Origin: PALSA-610 sp038239145
GTDB lineage: Bacteria > Actinomycetota > Acidimicrobiia > IMCC26256 > PALSA-610
Assembly: GCA_038239145.1 (NCBI GenBank)
Contig: JBBSFB010000003.1
Coordinates: 78,080 to 142,079 of the forward strand
Direction of reading: 5' to 3'
Length of the DNA: 64,000 nucleotides
The translations under genes were made by a program, and so were the position numbers. Of this stretch, positions 34,168 through 43,045 are shown one piece after another (position 1 is the first letter of the stretch; each line of letters starts with the position of its first letter). Below the pieces are notes generated by a model. That model did no database searches and was not told the origin of the DNA. It was given only the letters and a program-made list of their open reading frames with translations.

Positions 34168-35574
34168 ATGCGATTCAGTGTTCGCAACCGGCGTCGTGTC
34201 GGGATGCTTGTCGTCGTGGCGAGTGTCGGGCTCGTGGGTGCGAGTGGCGCCCTGTCGAGCCCGGCCGCGGCGACGACCTTTCCGAGCGTCCAGTGTCACG
34301 GGACGCTGAACGGAACGGCGCTTCCTGACGTCGCGATCGCTCCGCGCGACGTCACGGTCAACCTGGTCGCGCCATCTTCGGTCTCGCCCGGGTCACAGTT
34401 CACGGTGACGATCAAAGGGAACACCGCGACCTTGCCGTCGGCGCAGGGCACGTTCACGATCAACAACTTCACGAATCTCTCGAACACATTCCGGCTCGAC
34501 GGCGCGTCGTTCGTGAGCGGCACAGCGGTCGCGAGCGGACAATCGAAGATCGACGGCACGCCGCTCACGGGTTCGATCGCCCTGACTGCGAACACGATCA
34601 AGCCCTTGACCCCGGGTCCTATCCATCCCGGAACCCTGGTGACACCTGACATCACCGTGAAGGTCAAAGCAGGTGCGGCAGGTTCGGTAATCACGCTGCA
34701 CGCGGTTGTCCTCACGACCACCGCGAATCTCACGTTGGGCGCGGCCGCGCTCACCTGCCCCCTCCCCGACACGGCAGTTGCGACGACGAACGTCGTCGGG
34801 ACGTGCGCCGCCCATGACGGCTATTGGCTGGTCGGCCGCGACGGTGGCGTGTTCTCGTTCGGTACCGCGCACTTCTTCGGATCGACCGGCGGCCTGGCGT
34901 TGACCAAGCCGGTGGTCGGCATGACGTCCGTGCCGGGCGGACAGGGATATTGGTTCGTAGGGTCCGACGGCGGCGTCTTCGCGTTCGGCCCCGCGGCGAA
35001 GTTCTACGGATCGATGGGCGGCACGGCGCTCAACCAACCCGCGGTTGCGATGGCCACCACCACGTCGGGGAAGGGCTACTGGCTCGCGGCGAGCGATGGT
35101 GGCATCTTCAGCTTCGGGGACGCGAAGTTCTACGGCTCAATGGGCGGCACGCACCTCAACCAGCCGGTCGTCGCCATGACCGCGACGCAGTCCGGCAAGG
35201 GGTACTGGCTCGCCACCCGTGACGGCGGCATCTTCAGCTTCGGCGACGCGAAGTTCTACGGCTCAATGGGCGGCACGCACCTCAACCAGCCGGTCGTCGC
35301 CATGACCGCAACGCAGTCGGGGAAGGGCTATTGGGTCACCACCGCCGACGGGGGCATCTTCAGCTTCGGCGACGCCGGCTTCTTCGGATCCGTCGGCTCC
35401 AGTCAACTCACCGCGCCCGTCGCCGGAGTGCACAACACGGTCACCGGCGGCTACCGCGTCGCCGGCACAGACGGAAACGTGTACGCCTTCCACGCACCAA
35501 GCTGCGGAAGCGTCACCGGTCTGCACCTTGCGGCGCCGATAGCCGCGATCGAAGCCGCCAACGAGGCGGGTTGA
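34168..35574 (+). CDS. Secreted beta-propeller-like repeat protein (GYW..DGGxFxFGD repeats)
   Basis: A 468-residue exported protein. Residues 1-35 are a signal peptide (RNRRRVGMLVVVASVGLVG...AAA). Residues 38-200 are a beta-sandwich-like domain (FTVTIKGNTATLPSAQGTF). From about residue 218 to the end there are six repeats of about 42 residues with the consensus GYW-DGGIFSFGDAKFYGSMGG-LNQPVVAM, a repeat class abundant in Acidimicrobiia cell-surface proteins and likely forming a propeller. Two central units are almost identical in DNA. A ligand-binding or cell-wall role is plausible; no catalytic residues are seen. Monocistronic. Confidence 0.82.
   Translation: MRFSVRNRRRVGMLVVVASVGLVGASGALSSPAAATTFPSVQCHGTLNGTALPDVAIAPRDVTVNLVAPSSVSPGSQFTVTIKGNTATLPSAQGTFTINNFTNLSNTFRLDGASFVSGTAVASGQSKIDGTPLTGSIALTANTIKPLTPGPIHPGTLVTPDITVKVKAGAAGSVITLHAVVLTTTANLTLGAAALTCPLPDTAVATTNVVGTCAAHDGYWLVGRDGGVFSFGTAHFFGSTGGLALTKPVVGMTSVPGGQGYWFVGSDGGVFAFGPAAKFYGSMGGTALNQPAVAMATTTSGKGYWLAASDGGIFSFGDAKFYGSMGGTHLNQPVVAMTATQSGKGYWLATRDGGIFSFGDAKFYGSMGGTHLNQPVVAMTATQSGKGYWVTTADGGIFSFGDAGFFGSVGSSQLTAPVAGVHNTVTGGYRVAGTDGNVYAFHAPSCGSVTGLHLAAPIAAIEAANEAG
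34819..35571 (+). repeat. Tandem 126-bp coding repeats
   Basis: Six consecutive units lie inside the propeller-like gene. FG-box positions at 34846, 34972, 35101, 35227 and 35353 give spacings of 126, 129, 126 and 126 bases. The units starting at 35101 and 35227 are nearly identical over more than 100 bases, pointing to recent duplication or gene conversion; the outer ones are diverged. Copy number could change by recombination. Confidence 0.88.
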
Positions 35575-35777
35575 CACACCCTCCACCTCTCGCCACCGTC
35601 GACATGGCCTCGCTCTGCGATGTGGAGAGTCACGGCTCGTCCAAATCTCTTTGAAAGTGGGAGCACGCACACCGCTGCGAACTGGAGCACGACCGGGAAC
35701 AGCGGCCGGCGGCTACGGCGTCCATCGGACTCGCTAACAACGGTTTCATCGTTCCGGATCGATCATCCGTGGCGGTA

Positions 35778-36650
35778 TCAGTCGAGTTCGGCGAGGTCCT
35801 CGGCGGACAGCACGACGTCACCGACGTGCATGTTCTGCTCGAGGTGTTCGACGCTCGACGTGCCCGGGATCAACAAGATGCCTTCGTCGTGCGCCAACAG
35901 CCACGCGAGCCCGACCTGGGCGGGCGTCGCGCCGATCCGTTGCGCAACCGCGCGAACTGCTTCGTTGTCGGTGACTTTCGGGAGACCGGGGAACGCGGAG
36001 CCGAGGGGAAAGAACGGGACGTACGCGATCCCGGTCTCCCGGCAACGGTCGAGCACCGTGGCGTCGTGCCGATCGACCAGGCTGAACGGGTTCTGCACGC
36101 AAACGATTCCGCCTGCGTCGATGGCCGTGTCGACCTCTCCGAGGCTCACGTTGGAGACACCGATCCCCGCGATCTTGCCCTCGTCGCGCAGCGCGACCAT
36201 CTCCGCGAGCTGATCCTCGAATGCGACCGGCTGGAACCCGTCGGGAAGTTCGTCGTCCGGCAGCCGGCGCAGGTTCACCGCTCCCAGTTGCTCGACGTCG
36301 AGCGTACGCAGGTTGTCCTCGACGCCAGAGCGCAGTTCCGCCGGCGTCTGCGCGGGAAGCCAACCGCCCTGCGCGTCCCGCACCGCTCCGACTTTCGACA
36401 CCAACAGCAGGTCGTCGGCGTACGGGTGCAGCGCGTCGTGGATGAGCTGATTCGATACGTTGGGCCCGTAGTACTGGGCCGTGTCGATGTGGTTGACGCC
36501 GAGCTCGACCGCGCGGCGGAGCACGGCGAGCGCCGCGCCGCGATCGCGAGGCGGGCCGGTCACGCCCGGACCGGGGAGCTGCATAGCCCCGAAACCGATC
36601 CGAGCGACGCTCCGGCCGGCAAGTGACCCCGAGAACGTGAAGGTGTCCAT
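35778..36650 (-). CDS. Aldo/keto reductase (YdbC-like)
   Basis: A 290-residue NADP(H)-linked reductase. The catalytic Asp and Tyr are in HIDTAQYYGPNVSNQLIHDAL, the Lys in LLLVSKVGA, and the usual His position reads LRRLPDD, with Arg rather than His as in the AKR YdbC/IolS-like branch. The NADP phosphate-binding end is LIPGTSSVEHLEQNM. Substrate unknown. A second, unrelated aldo-keto reductase lies at 15314. Minus strand, with a short protein gene starting just upstream. Confidence 0.9.
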   Translation of the reverse strand: MDTFTFSGSLAGRSVARIGFGAMQLPGPGVTGPPRDRGAALAVLRRAVELGVNHIDTAQYYGPNVSNQLIHDALHPYADDLLLVSKVGAVRDAQGGWLPAQTPAELRSGVEDNLRTLDVEQLGAVNLRRLPDDELPDGFQPVAFEDQLAEMVALRDEGKIAGIGVSNVSLGEVDTAIDAGGIVCVQNPFSLVDRHDATVLDRCRETGIAYVPFFPLGSAFPGLPKVTDNEAVRAVAQRIGATPAQVGLAWLLAHDEGILLIPGTSSVEHLEQNMHVGDVVLSAEDLAELD

Positions 36651-36682
36651 ACCCGCGACCCTACGACGCGGCGAAGCGGCGA

Positions 36683-36919
36683 TCAGTCGTCGGGAAGCGC
36701 CGCGAAGTCACGCTTCGTGGTCCGGTACCACGACATTCCCGACCAGGGGTGCTTCCACCGGCCCTTCATGTCCCCCAGGGCCGCCCCGTGCGTTTGATCG
36801 CCTGCGGCGACCACGGCCTTGAGATGCTTGTCCTGGGCTTTGATCACGTCGTTGGCGGTATCGCCGTGAAGCTCGAGATCACACGGTCCACCCAGTTGCT
36901 TACATGTCATCGTTTTCAT
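36683..36919 (-). CDS. DUF1059-like small protein
   Basis: A 78-residue product starting MKTMTCKQLGGPCDLELHG, the DUF1059-type opening with two conserved cysteines (Cys6, Cys13), followed by NDVIKAQDKHLKAVV. The C-terminal third (KGRWKHPWSGMSWYR) is Trp-rich and differs from the usual short family member. The function is not known. It is divergent from the large LuxR-type regulator, 92 bases away, and lies head-to-tail with the aldo-keto reductase. Confidence 0.75.
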   Translation of the reverse strand: MKTMTCKQLGGPCDLELHGDTANDVIKAQDKHLKAVVAAGDQTHGAALGDMKGRWKHPWSGMSWYRTTKRDFAALPDD

Positions 36920-37011
36920 GCGACGACCGTACGACCCCGACGGGACTCGTGCTTCTCCGATCCTGCTCCGTGCCCACGAACTGAGATGCGGTTCTGCGTT
37001 ACGGTTTCGGT

Positions 37012-39918
37012 ATGCCGAGCGGTCGCCCCGGGGGCACGGTGACCTTCTTGTTCACCGGCATCGACGATTCCACGCGTGTGCGCGACGAAGTCCCGGCCGA
37101 CACATCCGCGGCGCTGCGGATCCACGACGCCATCGTGCGGGGCACCATCGAACGCCACGGCGGTTACGTGTTCGCCATCGGCGATGAAGGCTTCTCCGCA
37201 GCTTTCTCGAGCGCGGCCGACGCCGCCGCCGCCGCGATCGAATCCCAGCAGCGGTTGCGCGACGACACCGTGGTCAACTTCGGCATTCGCATGGGTCTGC
37301 ACACCGGTGACGCGATCGAGCGTGATCGGACCTACGTGGGCAGTGAGGTGAACCGCACCGCCCGGTTGACGTCGATGGCGCACGGGGGTCAGGTGCTGGT
37401 CTCCGACGCGACCGAGGTGCTGCTGCGCGACCGCGTGGCGCTGCGACCCCTGGGTGAGCACCGGCTCCGCAATCTGCACGGCCGCATGTCGGTGTACCAG
37501 GTCGTCGTCGACGGGCTGCCGATCGACTTTCCGCTGCTGCGCAGCATCGACGACTTCACCGGAAATCTCGCACAACGGCTGACGTCACTGGTGGGCCGCG
37601 AGCCGGTCGTCGCCGAGATCAGCAACCTCGTGCGGTCGAGCGCCGTGGTGACACTGACGGGCGTCGGCGGGGTCGGCAAGTCCCGCCTCGCGCTCGAGGT
37701 CGGGGCTGAAACGGCGGGCGAGTTCCCCGACGGCGTGTGGATGGTCGAGCTGGCTTCGCTCGGCGACCCGGCCTCGGTGCCCGCGGCCATCGCCGCCGTG
37801 CTGGGCATCACCCCGCAGGGCGACGTACCGCTCATCGACACGATCGCCGAAGCGCTCAGCGGCCGGCAGATGCTCCTCGTGGTCGACAACTGCGAGCACC
37901 TGCTGCTCGCAGCCGTCGCGGCGATCGAGGCGATTCTCTCCCCCTCCGGAAGCGTCAAGATTCTTGCAACGTCGCGCGAGATCCTCGGCGTCGACGCAGA
38001 AGCCGCGTTCACGGTGCTACCGCTGGCGCTGGAAGGCGGCGAGACATCGGATGCCGTCACCCTTTTCGTCGACCGGGCGCGCGCGGTCAGGCCCGACTTC
38101 GGGCTGCGAGAGGCGGAGACGGCCGTTGCGGTGACCGAGATCTGCGAGAGGCTCGATGGACTGCCCCTGGGAATCGAACTAGCCGCGGCCCGGATGGCGG
38201 CGATGAGCGCCCGCGAGGTTCGCGACCGGCTCGCCGATCGGTTCCGACTGTTGCGAGGCTCGACGCCGGGGCCCGAACGCCAGCTCACGCTTCGCCACGC
38301 GGTCGAGTGGTCGTACGATCTCCTCGCCGGCGACGAGCAGGACCTGCTCCGGTCGACATCGGTGTTCGCCGGCGGCTTCGAACTCACGAGCATCACTGCC
38401 GTGGTCGACGGCGGCGACGACGTCGAGGTGCTCCGGCATCTCGACTCGTTGGTTCGCAAGTCACTCGTCGTCGCCGACCACACCACGCCCCGCACCCGGT
38501 ACCGGCAGTTCGAGACGATCCGCAAGTTCGCCGAGGATCGGCTGGCGGAGACGGGTGCGCTCGAACCGACGCGTGACCGGCACGCGGACTACTTCGCGCA
38601 CGAAGCGACTGCTCGCTGGGAGCGTTGGAACGGGCCCGGATGGCGAGATGCCGTCGACTGGGTGGAGCTGGAGCTCGGCAACCTGCGTTCCGCGTACCTA
38701 TGGAGCACACGACGGGGCGAGCCGTCGGTGGCAACCGACATCGCCGCGCACGCCGCGCTCATGGGTTTCTCGGTGCAGTTGTTCGAGACGCTGGCCTGGG
38801 CCGAGGAGCTGCTCAAGCCCGCAAGCGATGCCGACGTCGGCCGGCTTCCGCGCCTCTACACCGCCGCGGGTTTCGCGTGCTTCGCGGGGCGGGCCGAAGC
38901 TGCACGCAAGAACGCGCACCGGGCGACCGAGCTCGAGATCGACGCGCGCTACGACGCGTGCGAACCCGGTTACGCGTCGTTCGTCGAAGCCCTAGCTTCC
39001 GTGTACTGCGGCGACCTCGATCGCTATGTGGAGCTGACCGCTGCCGTCGCGGAACAGTACGGCAATGGTCGCGGCTATGCATTGGCCGCCTACGTCGACG
39101 GCCTACAGTCGTGCGGCCGAATCGAGGAGGCGCTCGCGCTCACCGAAGAATCGGTCGCCGCCGCGCGAACCAACGGCAACCCGTACTGGATCTCCTACGC
39201 GTTGTGGATCGCGGGCATGGTGTTCTCCAAGGCCGATGTGCGCCGCGCCTTCGCCGCCTGGGACGAAGGTGTGGCGGTGGTGCGCGAGCATCGCGTGAAG
39301 TTTTTCGAAGGCTTCCTCGCGCGCGACGCCGCGCGTCTGCACGCGTCGGACGGCGAGGCCGAGACCGCGCTCGTGTTGTTCGCCGAGGCCATCGCCGCGT
39401 TCCAGCGCGCCGGCAACGTGCCCCAACTGATCATCACCCTCGCGAGCGTGCCCGCGCTGTTCGAACGGCTCGACCGTCCGGCCCCCGCGGCGATGCTCCT
39501 CGGCGCGTTGTCGCGTGAGCCCTCGAGCCGTCACCACGTCGCCGACCTCGAAGATCTCGGCGGACGGGTCGGTACCAAGCTCGGAGCGAAGCGCGCCGCG
39601 GAGTTGACCGCGGCCGGCGCGTCGCTCGACCTGAACGGAGCCGCGGTCTACGCCCGCCAACAGATCGAGGTTGCCCGGCGCGACCCGAACCCGCGCACGC
39701 CCGAGACGCGGCCCGGTGGTTTGAGCCGGCGCGAGATGGAGGTACTGCGGCTCGTCTCCGATGGTCGCACCGCGGGCGAGATCGCGTCGGACCTGTTCAT
39801 CTCGGCGCGGACCGCCGAGCACCACATCCAGAACATCTACACGAAGATCGGTGTCGCCAACCGGGCCGCCGCTACCCGCTGGGCGGTCGCGCACGAGGTC
39901 GTCGACATAAATAGGTAG
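37012..39918 (+). CDS. Large LuxR-family regulator with cyclase-like and ATPase domains
   Basis: A 968-residue regulator. Residues 9-165 are a class III adenylate-cyclase-like domain; the first metal-binding site reads FTGIDDST (14-21) where active enzymes have FTDIEGST, so the first Asp is Gly, while GDEGF (57-61) keeps the second. Residues about 190-480 form an AP/STAND-type ATPase with Walker A GVGGVGKS (217-224) and Walker B LLVVDNCEH. A TPR-like helical region follows, and the C-terminal LuxR HTH (LSRREMEVLRLVSDG...ISARTAEHHIQNIYTKIGV) closes the protein. It probably acts as an ATP-driven transcription activator whose cyclase domain senses rather than makes nucleotides. ATG start. Confidence 0.92.
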   Translation: MPSGRPGGTVTFLFTGIDDSTRVRDEVPADTSAALRIHDAIVRGTIERHGGYVFAIGDEGFSAAFSSAADAAAAAIESQQRLRDDTVVNFGIRMGLHTGDAIERDRTYVGSEVNRTARLTSMAHGGQVLVSDATEVLLRDRVALRPLGEHRLRNLHGRMSVYQVVVDGLPIDFPLLRSIDDFTGNLAQRLTSLVGREPVVAEISNLVRSSAVVTLTGVGGVGKSRLALEVGAETAGEFPDGVWMVELASLGDPASVPAAIAAVLGITPQGDVPLIDTIAEALSGRQMLLVVDNCEHLLLAAVAAIEAILSPSGSVKILATSREILGVDAEAAFTVLPLALEGGETSDAVTLFVDRARAVRPDFGLREAETAVAVTEICERLDGLPLGIELAAARMAAMSAREVRDRLADRFRLLRGSTPGPERQLTLRHAVEWSYDLLAGDEQDLLRSTSVFAGGFELTSITAVVDGGDDVEVLRHLDSLVRKSLVVADHTTPRTRYRQFETIRKFAEDRLAETGALEPTRDRHADYFAHEATARWERWNGPGWRDAVDWVELELGNLRSAYLWSTRRGEPSVATDIAAHAALMGFSVQLFETLAWAEELLKPASDADVGRLPRLYTAAGFACFAGRAEAARKNAHRATELEIDARYDACEPGYASFVEALASVYCGDLDRYVELTAAVAEQYGNGRGYALAAYVDGLQSCGRIEEALALTEESVAAARTNGNPYWISYALWIAGMVFSKADVRRAFAAWDEGVAVVREHRVKFFEGFLARDAARLHASDGEAETALVLFAEAIAAFQRAGNVPQLIITLASVPALFERLDRPAPAAMLLGALSREPSSRHHVADLEDLGGRVGTKLGAKRAAELTAAGASLDLNGAAVYARQQIEVARRDPNPRTPETRPGGLSRREMEVLRLVSDGRTAGEIASDLFISARTAEHHIQNIYTKIGVANRAAATRWAVAHEVVDINR

Positions 39919-40022
39919 GTCTACCGATGCCGCGCTCGGCATGGATGAGGACAATGAGCCCTGCGCCGCACCGATCGGTCGGCGCGACGAGATCCACTGC
40001 GATCCATCCGAAGGGGAGAATC

Positions 40023-40295
40023 ATGATTCTGGCAACGACACAGGTCGCGGACGTCGACCGGTTCCTGGACGTGTTCGGTACCAAGGGCGCGGTGAAGCGC
40101 GCGCTGCACGGCTCCAAGGGCTCGACAGTGTTCCGCGACCCCAGCGAAGAGAACCGCGTGTGGGTGCTCTTCGACTGGGACGAGGCCGGGTGGGCGAGCT
40201 TCGTCTCCGACCCCGACGTCCCGCCGATCCTCAAGGAAGCCGGACACGTCGGCGCGCCGCAAGCCGCGCTCACCGTCGGCACCTACGGCGCGTGA
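40023..40295 (+). CDS. Small cytosolic alpha/beta protein
   Basis: A 90-residue protein with GGGGAGA before the ATG. It starts MILATTQVADVDRFLDVFG and has HGSKGSTVFRDP, VWVLFDWDEAGWASFVSD and PPILKEAGH, a pattern seen in many actinobacterial small stress proteins of unknown function and similar in layout to dimeric alpha-beta barrels. The stop is 12 bases before the next ATG, so it shares an operon with the solute-binding-like gene. Confidence 0.75.
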   Translation: MILATTQVADVDRFLDVFGTKGAVKRALHGSKGSTVFRDPSEENRVWVLFDWDEAGWASFVSDPDVPPILKEAGHVGAPQAALTVGTYGA

Positions 40296-40307
40296 GGGGC
40301 CAGGACG

Positions 40308-41429
40308 ATGAGCACCTCGATCAATCGACCCGCTCGCGTCGGCCTGATCACCGATCAGACCGGCCCCCTCTCGTTCATGGGCATCGCCAACGCCAACGTG
40401 GCCACGATGGTGATCGACGACATCAATGAGCGCGGCGGCCTGCTCGGCCGTCCCGTCGAGTTGTTCGTCGAGGACAGCACGACCGACGACAGCGTCGCCG
40501 AAGCGGTCGCGACGAAGCTCGTCGAGCGCGTGGGTGTCGACGTCGTCGTCGGCGGCATCTACAGCTCGACGCGGCAAGCCATCAAGGGACCGGTCGTCGA
40601 CAAGGCGAAGAAGCTCTACCTCTATCCCGAGCAGTACGAGGGGCAGGAATGTCACCCGCTGATCTTTTGCACCGGCCCGGTGCCGGCGCAGCAGGTGGAG
40701 CCACTCTTTCCCTGGCTGATGGAGCAGACCGGAGCACGGCGGTTCTACATGCCGTCGGCCGACTACATCTGGCCGCACACGTTGAACAAGAAGGTGCGGG
40801 AGGTGGTCACGGCTCGGGGCGGCGAGATCGTCGGCGAGGAGTACTTCCCGATGGACCACATGGACTACCAACGGGTCGTCGACGACATCATGGCGACGGG
40901 CGCCGAGGTCGTGTTCAACACGATCGTCCCGCCCGGGCTGACACCGTTCCTCGAGGAGCTGCACCGAGCCGGCTTCGCGGCTCGGGGCGGCACGATCGTG
41001 TGCACGTACTTCGACGAGAACTTCCTGAACCTCGTGCCGGCCGAGCAGGTCGAAGGTCTCTACGGGTGCCTCGACTACTACCGCGACGTCGACGACGCGT
41101 TCAGCATCGAACTCCTCAACCGGTATGAAGGGCTGTTCCCGGGGAGTGCGATGTTCACGGCCGGGAGTGCGTGCTCGGGAACGTACCGGGCACTCAAGTT
41201 CTGGGAAGCGGCCGTCAACGAGGCCGGGTCACTCAACCAGGACGACATCATCACCGCGTTGGATCACGCCCGGATCTCGCAGGGTCCCGGAGGCCCCGCG
41301 GAGATGGTGCCGGGACAGCACCACGTGCGCATGAACATGTACATCGCCCGGTCCGAGGGCGGCACGTTCAAAGTGGTGAAGGCGCTCGGCCACATCGACC
41401 CCAACGAATGCGAAGTCGATCGGTCCTGA
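40308..41429 (+). CDS. Substrate-binding-like protein of the AmiC/UrtA/FmdD family, no signal peptide
   Basis: A 373-residue type I periplasmic-binding fold (Peripla_BP_5). Typical features are VGLITDQTGPLSFMGIANAN, the VVVGGIYSSTRQAIKGPVVDKA hinge, YPEQYEGQECHPLIFCTGPVPAQQ and ADYIWPHTLNKKVREVV. These match the urea/short-chain-amide binding branch. There is no signal sequence and no ABC permease or ATPase nearby, so it probably works in the cytoplasm as a sensor like AmiC, the amide sensor of Pseudomonas. AGGA precedes the ATG. It is the second gene of a two-gene operon. Confidence 0.82.
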   Translation: MSTSINRPARVGLITDQTGPLSFMGIANANVATMVIDDINERGGLLGRPVELFVEDSTTDDSVAEAVATKLVERVGVDVVVGGIYSSTRQAIKGPVVDKAKKLYLYPEQYEGQECHPLIFCTGPVPAQQVEPLFPWLMEQTGARRFYMPSADYIWPHTLNKKVREVVTARGGEIVGEEYFPMDHMDYQRVVDDIMATGAEVVFNTIVPPGLTPFLEELHRAGFAARGGTIVCTYFDENFLNLVPAEQVEGLYGCLDYYRDVDDAFSIELLNRYEGLFPGSAMFTAGSACSGTYRALKFWEAAVNEAGSLNQDDIITALDHARISQGPGGPAEMVPGQHHVRMNMYIARSEGGTFKVVKALGHIDPNECEVDRS

Positions 41430-41608
41430 CATCCGTGCCTCGGGTCGCCGCCTCGATGTCGTGTGCACGCGACGTCGAGAGCGGCGACCCGACGTAGTCC
41501 ACTGGAGAGCGAGGCGTCCGTACGCCAGGTGATGCGCGGCTGTAACAGGCGACGCACAGTATGGCCCTCGGGAAGCAGTCCGACGTTCACTCGATCAAGG
41601 AGACTTCC

Positions 41609-41929
41609 GTGGCCAAGTATCTCGTCATCGGCACCTACACCCCCGACGGCATCAAGGGTGTGCTCGACAAGGGTGGGACCAGTCGCGTCGAGGCGCTCGC
41701 GGCGGCGTGCAAGAGCGCGGGCGGGTCGCTCGAGAGTTTCTACTTCGCGTTCGGCGGTGATGACGTCTACGTCACGGTTGACCTCCCCGACAACGTCGCC
41801 GCCGCGGCGTTGGTTGCGAGAGTCACCACCACCGGGTTGGTGTCGGTGCGCACCATCGTGCTCATCACGCCCGAGGAGATGGACGCCGCCGGCAAAGCCG
41901 ACGTGGGATACCGGCCGCCGGGCAGCTGA
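41609..41929 (+). CDS. GYD-domain protein
   Basis: A 106-residue protein of the GYD family: AKYLVIGTYTPDGIKGVLDKGGTSR at the start, SLESFYFAFGGDDVYVTVDLPD in the middle and an MDAAGKADVGYRPPG end. This is a dimeric ferredoxin-like fold of unknown function common in soil bacteria. The GTG with AAGGAG ten bases upstream was chosen because the family begins there; in-frame codons extend to 41561. Confidence 0.85.
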   Translation: MAKYLVIGTYTPDGIKGVLDKGGTSRVEALAAACKSAGGSLESFYFAFGGDDVYVTVDLPDNVAAAALVARVTTTGLVSVRTIVLITPEEMDAAGKADVGYRPPGS

Positions 41930-42507
41930 TCAGCGCAGTGCGAATGCCGATCGTTTTCGAGGACCCTTCGGAACCCCGGATACACCATTGTGCTCGGGTG
42001 CGGCGGTGGTGCACGGTCGGCAAGCACCGGTCCGATCGTGCAGAGTGAGGACACCGAGACGTAGGGTCCGTCTACGGACTCACCCCGAGGAAACGGGTGC
42101 TCGATGCCCAACCCCGACCTGCACGCGGCCGCCGATCCGCATGGTGCGCCTCCTCGAGACCGTCCCCGATGATTCGATGGAATCGCCCACCGCTTGCCTG
42201 ACCTTCCGTTAGGAAGTCTGATCGACCACGTGGGCGGCTTCACCAAAGTCTTCGCGGCCAGCGCCGGAAAGGAACTCGGCGGGCTCACCGCGCCACCCCC
42301 GCTCGGGGCGGCAACGACGGCGACATTCCCGGTCTCTTCGGTCCTGTCGTATCGGTCGCCGACGACGCCGACGCCCTCGAGAGGGTCCTCGGCCTCACCG
42401 GCCGCGACCCCGGTTGGTCACCGGGGGCTGACCTCGGGGCCGGCGCGCACACGTTGAGTGCGAGACCGACGCGCACCGTCGGCGCCCGCAGTGCGGGAGC
42501 TGGCTGC
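41930..42507. other. Intergenic, with a possible faint coding relic
   Basis: No gene can be supported in these 578 bases. A plus-strand frame around 42330-42480 has coding-like residues (IPGLFGPVVSVADDADALERV, LGLTGRDPGW) but lacks a start and runs antisense into the SnoaL-like gene. It could be a decayed enzyme fragment; I cannot name it. Confidence 0.35.
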
Positions 42508-42972
42508 TCAGTCGACTGCTGGCGCCGTCGGCCACGGCGCGCCGGCGCTCCACACGAATGAGAGCTCGACGCGGGTGAAGCGCCAGCCGTCGGTCGTTCT
42601 GACGAGCTCGTTGTCGTACCAGCCGCCCACGTCGTGGTGCTGGGTGTTGTCGTTCGGATCTGTGAGATGGATTGCTTGCAGGTAGGAGCGGGTGCTCGCT
42701 CGATCGCCATCGATTTGGATCGCGTGGTTCGTTGACAGGTGGTGTGTGCCACAGAACATCGCCATGACGGCACCTGCGGCGTCGCCGAAGTTGCGGCCCG
42801 AGAAGGTCCCGGCCTCGAAGACGGCCAGGCCGTCTTCGGTGAACAGCTCGCCCATGCCCGACCAGTCGGCGGCGTCGGCGCAACGTGCGTACTCGACGAG
42901 CACATCGCTGATCTGGGCGCGGTCGACGAGCCAGCGAAGCTGCGCCTGTGGTTCGTTCGGAGGTGTCTGCAT
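42508..42972 (-). CDS. SnoaL-like/NTF2-fold protein
   Basis: A 154-residue cone-shaped alpha+beta protein of the SnoaL_4 group. The N-terminal helix pair reads LVDRAQISDVLVEYARCADAAD and WSGMGELFTEDGLAVF; the pocket region is GTHHLSTNHAIQIDGDRAS and the late strands are HHDVGGWYDNELVRTTDGWRFTRVELSFVW. His/Asp positions match hydroxysteroid isomerase- or dehydratase-like members. Such proteins act as small-molecule hydratases, cyclases or isomerases. The ATG at 42972 is the best start; the frame remains open upstream into the FtsX gene. Confidence 0.83.
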   Translation of the reverse strand: MQTPPNEPQAQLRWLVDRAQISDVLVEYARCADAADWSGMGELFTEDGLAVFEAGTFSGRNFGDAAGAVMAMFCGTHHLSTNHAIQIDGDRASTRSYLQAIHLTDPNDNTQHHDVGGWYDNELVRTTDGWRFTRVELSFVWSAGAPWPTAPAVD

Positions 42973-43045
42973 TGGTGCTTTACCTTCGCTGTAGGTACGG
43001 ATCGGCTCGGCCTGATCATCGACCGGCCGGTTAGCACGCGTCGAA

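Noticed and set aside
34819..35571. CRISPR-like regular repeats
   Set aside because: The 126-bp units are contiguous, in frame and encode a repeat protein; there are no spacers or cas genes.
42330..42480. Coding-like stretch IPGLFGPVVSVADDADALERV
   Set aside because: No start, no recognisable family, and a stop-free frame of this length is common in high-GC DNA; kept only as an intergenic note.
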